A DNA stretch of 64,000 nt, taken from the NCBI RefSeq assembly GCF_003148765.1, contig NZ_QGGV01000011.1:87610-151609 (forward strand), in the 5' to 3' direction. Positions 61,532 to 64,000 of this stretch are shown here, in pieces. A program made the position numbers and the translations under genes. The notes under the pieces are model-generated. The model did not search any database. It worked only from the letters and a program-made list of their open reading frames with translations, and was not told where the DNA came from. Each line of letters begins with the position of its first letter. The first letter of the stretch is position 1. The DNA comes from Silicimonas algicola. GTDB lineage: Bacteria > Pseudomonadota > Alphaproteobacteria > Rhodobacterales > Rhodobacteraceae.

Positions 61532-63834
61532 CCGGTATTCCTCAGCCCCGATGCGACGCCATTGATCGACAAGAGCAGACCGCGCATCGACTTCTCGTCG
61601 TCCTGACCTGCCCGAACCCGGCGCAGCATCTCGACCTGCATGTGATTGAGGGGGTCGAGGTAGGGGCTGCGTCTCCTCAAGGCGGCCGCCCGCTCGGTCG
61701 ATCCGGCTTCGCCCACGGGGTGGCCGGTGATGGTCTCCAGAGCCTCGATGGCCAGGGCCCATTCCGCGCGGATGCGTCCGAAGATGCTCTCGGCCAGAGC
61801 GCGGTCCTCGACGAGATCGACGTAAGAGGCGGCGATGGAGAGGTCGGCGCGTTCCGAGATGAACTCGATCTTCGAGATCAGCATTCGGAAGAAGGGCCAG
61901 TCGGCGTAGAGACCGCGCAGCGTTTCGGTGCCTTTGGGACCCGCGTCCGTCAGCCACTCCGACACGGCGGTGCCGAAGCCGTACCAGCCCGGCAGCATGA
62001 TCCGGCATTGGGCCCAGGAGAAGACCCAGGGGATCGCGCGCAGCGCGGTGATCTCGCGCGTCTTGGCCCGCGAGGCTGGGCGCGAACCGATGTTCAGCGA
62101 TGCGATCTCGTTGATGATGGTGCAGGACCAGAAGAAATCCTCGAACCCTTCCGTGCCGTAGACGAGGTCCCGGTATGTCTCGAAGGCGGTCTGGCTGAGG
62201 GTTTCCATGATCCGTTCGCCCGCCGAGGATCGTTCCGAGGTGCGGGCGAAGAAGGACGCCTCCACCGCAGCCGCAACGACGGTTTCGAGGTGTGCGTGAC
62301 CGATGTCGCGCTGCGTATAGTGGGAGGAGATGACCTCGCCCTGTTCCGTCAGGCGCACCTGACCATCCACGGCGCCCGCAGGCTGGGCCAGGATCGCCTC
62401 GCGCACCGACCCGCCGCCGCGGCCGACCGATCCGCCGCGACCGTGGAACAGCCTCAGCCGCACGCCGTGCTTCCGGAACAGCGCCACCAGCTCCCGCTCG
62501 GCCTTGTAGAGTTCCCAGTTCGAGGTGACGAAGCCGCCGTCCTTGTTCGAGTCGGAATAGCCTAGCATCACCTCCTGCACGTTCTCCTGCCATTTGAGCG
62601 TGCGCAGGTACTCGGGCATCTCGAGCAGCGACTTCATCACCGAAGCGCCGTTGCGGAGATCCTCGATGGTCTCGAAAAGCGGCACCACACGCAGGCCCTT
62701 GTCGGCGTCCGAGGCGGCGAGGCCGGTTTCCTTCAGCAGCACCATCAGCTCCAGCAGATCCGAGGCGGAGGTGCAGTTCGAGATGATGGCGCAGGTGATG
62801 GCGCGCGGCCCGAAGGTGTCGCGGGTGCGGCGCGCCTCGGTGAGGACCGCAAGCTCGCTGCGGGTCTCGTCCGTATAGGCGTGGAACGGCCGCATCAGGT
62901 GGCGGCGGGACCCCAGTTCCTCGCGCAGGATGGCCACGCGCGACATCTCGTCGAGGTCGGCGTAGCCCGGTCGGCCTGCCGCTTCCAGAAGCTCGGCCAC
63001 GGTCCGGAGGTGGACGGCCGAATTCTGGCGCAGATCGACGGTGGCGAGGTGGAAGCCGAAGGAGCGCACCTTGCGGCGCAGTCGCAGAAGCCGGCCCTTC
63101 GCCGTCGCCTCGGCCTGGTTCGCTCGGAGCGAGGCGTCGATCAGGTCGAGGTCGGCCAGGAAGTCCGACGGCGCGGCATAGGGGAGGGCGGCTGCGGTCT
63201 TGCGGGGGACGCCCGCGTTCGGCACCAGCTCGCGCAGGGTCGCGGCGAGGCGGGCGTAGAGCGCGATCAGCACCCTGCGATAGGGTTCGTCCTGCCGATG
63301 CGGCGAGGTGTCGGGCGATGCGTCGGACAGGGCCGCGATTGCGGGGCTGCGTGACAGTTCGTGCAGCGCGCGGGCGATGGCGAATTCGGCGCGCATGGTG
63401 GCCTGCCGCCGGATCTCGGTCGGGTGAGCGGTCATCACGGGGCTGACGAGGGCGGTCCGGAAGAAGTCGGCGAGGGCGGCCTCCGATCCCGACGCCTCGA
63501 TGGCGCGGGACAGGATCGCGTCCAGTGACGGCGCCTCGGTCTTTTCCTCGGCGTGGAGCAGCGCCTCGTCCTCGGTGATGTTCAGAAGGTGCAGGTAATA
63601 GGTGAAGGCCCGGAGCGCCTGGATCATGCGCTCGACGGGCAGGGCGGAGATGATCTCGCGCACGCGTCCGAGGTCGTCGGCGGAGGCGCTGTCGTGGAAC
63701 CGGATCGATCCCTTGCGGATGTCCTCGACCATGTCGAAGGCCTGTCCGCCCTCCTGCACGCGCAGGACGTCGCCGAGGACGCGGCCCAGGAAGCGGATGC
63801 CGTCGTCGGTCGCGGTCTTTCCGGTGTCGGCCAT
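61528..63834 (-). CDS. ppc: Phosphoenolpyruvate carboxylase
   Basis: 768 residues. All catalytic blocks are present: [12 protein letters not shown] (catalytic His), [42 protein letters not shown] and the C-terminal [11 protein letters not shown]. It is about 100 residues shorter than E. coli PEPC, the difference lying in the N-terminal half, as in the short serine-cycle-type enzymes. It makes oxaloacetate from PEP and bicarbonate. In the serine cycle it acts just before malate and malate-CoA ligase, which suits the SucD/MtkB fragment next upstream. Confidence 0.95.
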   Translation of the reverse strand: MADTGKTATDDGIRFLGRVLGDVLRVQEGGQAFDMVEDIRKGSIRFHDSASADDLGRVREIISALPVERMIQALRAFTYYLHLLNITEDEALLHAEEKTEAPSLDAILSRAIEASGSEAALADFFRTALVSPVMTAHPTEIRRQATMRAEFAIARALHELSRSPAIAALSDASPDTSPHRQDEPYRRVLIALYARLAATLRELVPNAGVPRKTAAALPYAAPSDFLADLDLIDASLRANQAEATAKGRLLRLRRKVRSFGFHLATVDLRQNSAVHLRTVAELLEAAGRPGYADLDEMSRVAILREELGSRRHLMRPFHAYTDETRSELAVLTEARRTRDTFGPRAITCAIISNCTSASDLLELMVLLKETGLAASDADKGLRVVPLFETIEDLRNGASVMKSLLEMPEYLRTLKWQENVQEVMLGYSDSNKDGGFVTSNWELYKAERELVALFRKHGVRLRLFHGRGGSVGRGGGSVREAILAQPAGAVDGQVRLTEQGEVISSHYTQRDIGHAHLETVVAAAVEASFFARTSERSSAGERIMETLSQTAFETYRDLVYGTEGFEDFFWSCTIINEIASLNIGSRPASRAKTREITALRAIPWVFSWAQCRIMLPGWYGFGTAVSEWLTDAGPKGTETLRGLYADWPFFRMLISKIEFISERADLSIAASYVDLVEDRALAESIFGRIRAEWALAIEALETITGHPVGEAGSTERAAALRRRSPYLDPLNHMQVEMLRRVRAGQDDEKSMRGLLLSINGVASGLRNTG

Positions 63835-63853
63835 GTGTCGTCCTCCAAAGGAA

Positions 63854-63875
63854 AAGGGCCCCGTCGGGGGCCCTT
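63854..63875 (-). terminator. Terminator between the SucD/MtkB gene and ppc
   Basis: Perfect 9-base arms AAGGGCCCC and GGGGCCCTT with a GTCG loop, followed on the minus strand by TTCC. It lies 35 bases past the upstream stop and 20 bases before ppc. Confidence 0.7.
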
Positions 63876-63909
63876 CGTTGTTAGCGGTAACTTTTGAGAA
63901 AGGTAAGCC

Positions 63910-64000
63910 TCACCCGATGGCTTCCAGCATGGCCTCGCCCAGTCCGGCGGGGCTTTCGGCGACGGTGATGCCGGCGGAGCGCATGGCTTCGATCTTGTCC
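63910..64000 (-). CDS. 3' end of a succinyl/malate-CoA ligase alpha subunit (SucD/MtkB), cut by window edge
   Basis: The last 30 codons read DKIEAMRSAGITVAESPAGLG and then EAMLEAIG and a TGA stop. This is the C-terminal helix of SucD-type proteins. It looks closer to housekeeping SucD than to the divergent alpha subunit at 52546-53424. Its place directly upstream of ppc also fits malate-CoA ligase of the serine cycle. Too little is in view to decide. Confidence 0.7.
   Translation of the reverse strand, partial: DKIEAMRSAGITVAESPAGLGEAMLEAIG

Noticed and set aside
60356..62593. A 745-codon minus-strand frame across the PanE-like gene and part of ppc
   Set aside because: It crosses two well-supported genes in other frames; low-complexity Arg/Gly-rich sequence without domain.
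1..64000. CRISPR arrays, tRNA or rRNA genes, insertion sequences, prophage or att sites
   Set aside because: No spaced direct repeats, cloverleaf-like sequences, transposase, integrase or phage genes were seen by reading; short non-coding gaps leave little room for them.

Overview
The window looks like chromosomal DNA of a high-GC alphaproteobacterium of the Rhodobacteraceae (Roseobacter-type). This rests on uniformly high GC with GC-ending codons, a Paracoccus-like sox cluster, a fused NuoE-NuoF formate dehydrogenase subunit beside serine-cycle-type genes, and dense operons for sugar-acid use. It is gene-packed: no stretch over 300 bases lacks a gene, and I found no tRNA, rRNA, insertion sequence, phage gene or CRISPR array.

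Layout. (1) 1-5903, plus strand: a tight, overlapping operon of exported proteins, namely a beta-propeller protein cut by the window edge, a SCO1/SenC copper chaperone, a cytochrome c with an odd C-terminal extension, a secreted subtilisin-like protease, and a small secreted protein that looks like a free-standing copy of that protease's N-terminal pro-region. I consider this the best candidate for an undescribed system. (2) 6116-7111: dusA. (3) 7113-13890, minus: an aldo/keto reductase, a sugar ABC importer, uronate dehydrogenase, an alpha/beta hydrolase and an SMP-30 lactonase, followed by a plus-strand esterase at 13991-14881. (4) 14882-28081: sulfur oxidation. A YeeE/YedE transporter, soxR and soxS (minus) face soxVXYZABCDEF and a DUF302 gene (plus), followed by two exported metallo-beta-lactamase-fold genes (minus). 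Short dyads in front of soxS/soxV, soxX and soxB are candidate SoxR operators.

(5) 28461-36338, minus: a seven-gene operon for non-phosphorylative breakdown of an aldonic or aldaric acid (IlvD/Edd dehydratase, PhyH dioxygenase, two DHDPS-family enzymes, RraA-like, FAH-like, aldehyde dehydrogenase), with a divergent GntR regulator. (6) 37204-48712: a CUT1 sugar ABC importer with four Gfo/Idh/MocA oxidoreductases, a TIM-barrel isomerase and a DUF993 protein. A TetR regulator sits in the middle, with a near-identical dyad at each end of its gene. The pathway is not recognisable from known sets. (7) 48862-52537, minus: an SDR, a CMD-family protein, nhaA and a quinone oxidoreductase. (8) 52546-64000: a divergent succinyl-CoA-synthetase-like pair, a LysR regulator, an NAD-linked two-subunit formate dehydrogenase, a PanE-like protein, PEP carboxylase, and the 3' end of another SucD/MtkB gene. 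This suits C1 or formate oxidation coupled to the serine cycle.

Together the genes suggest a heterotroph that takes energy from reduced sulfur and formate and consumes plant or algal sugar acids. Family names come from reading the proteins; no searches were run. Coordinates and motifs were read directly. Substrates and regulatory links are inference.
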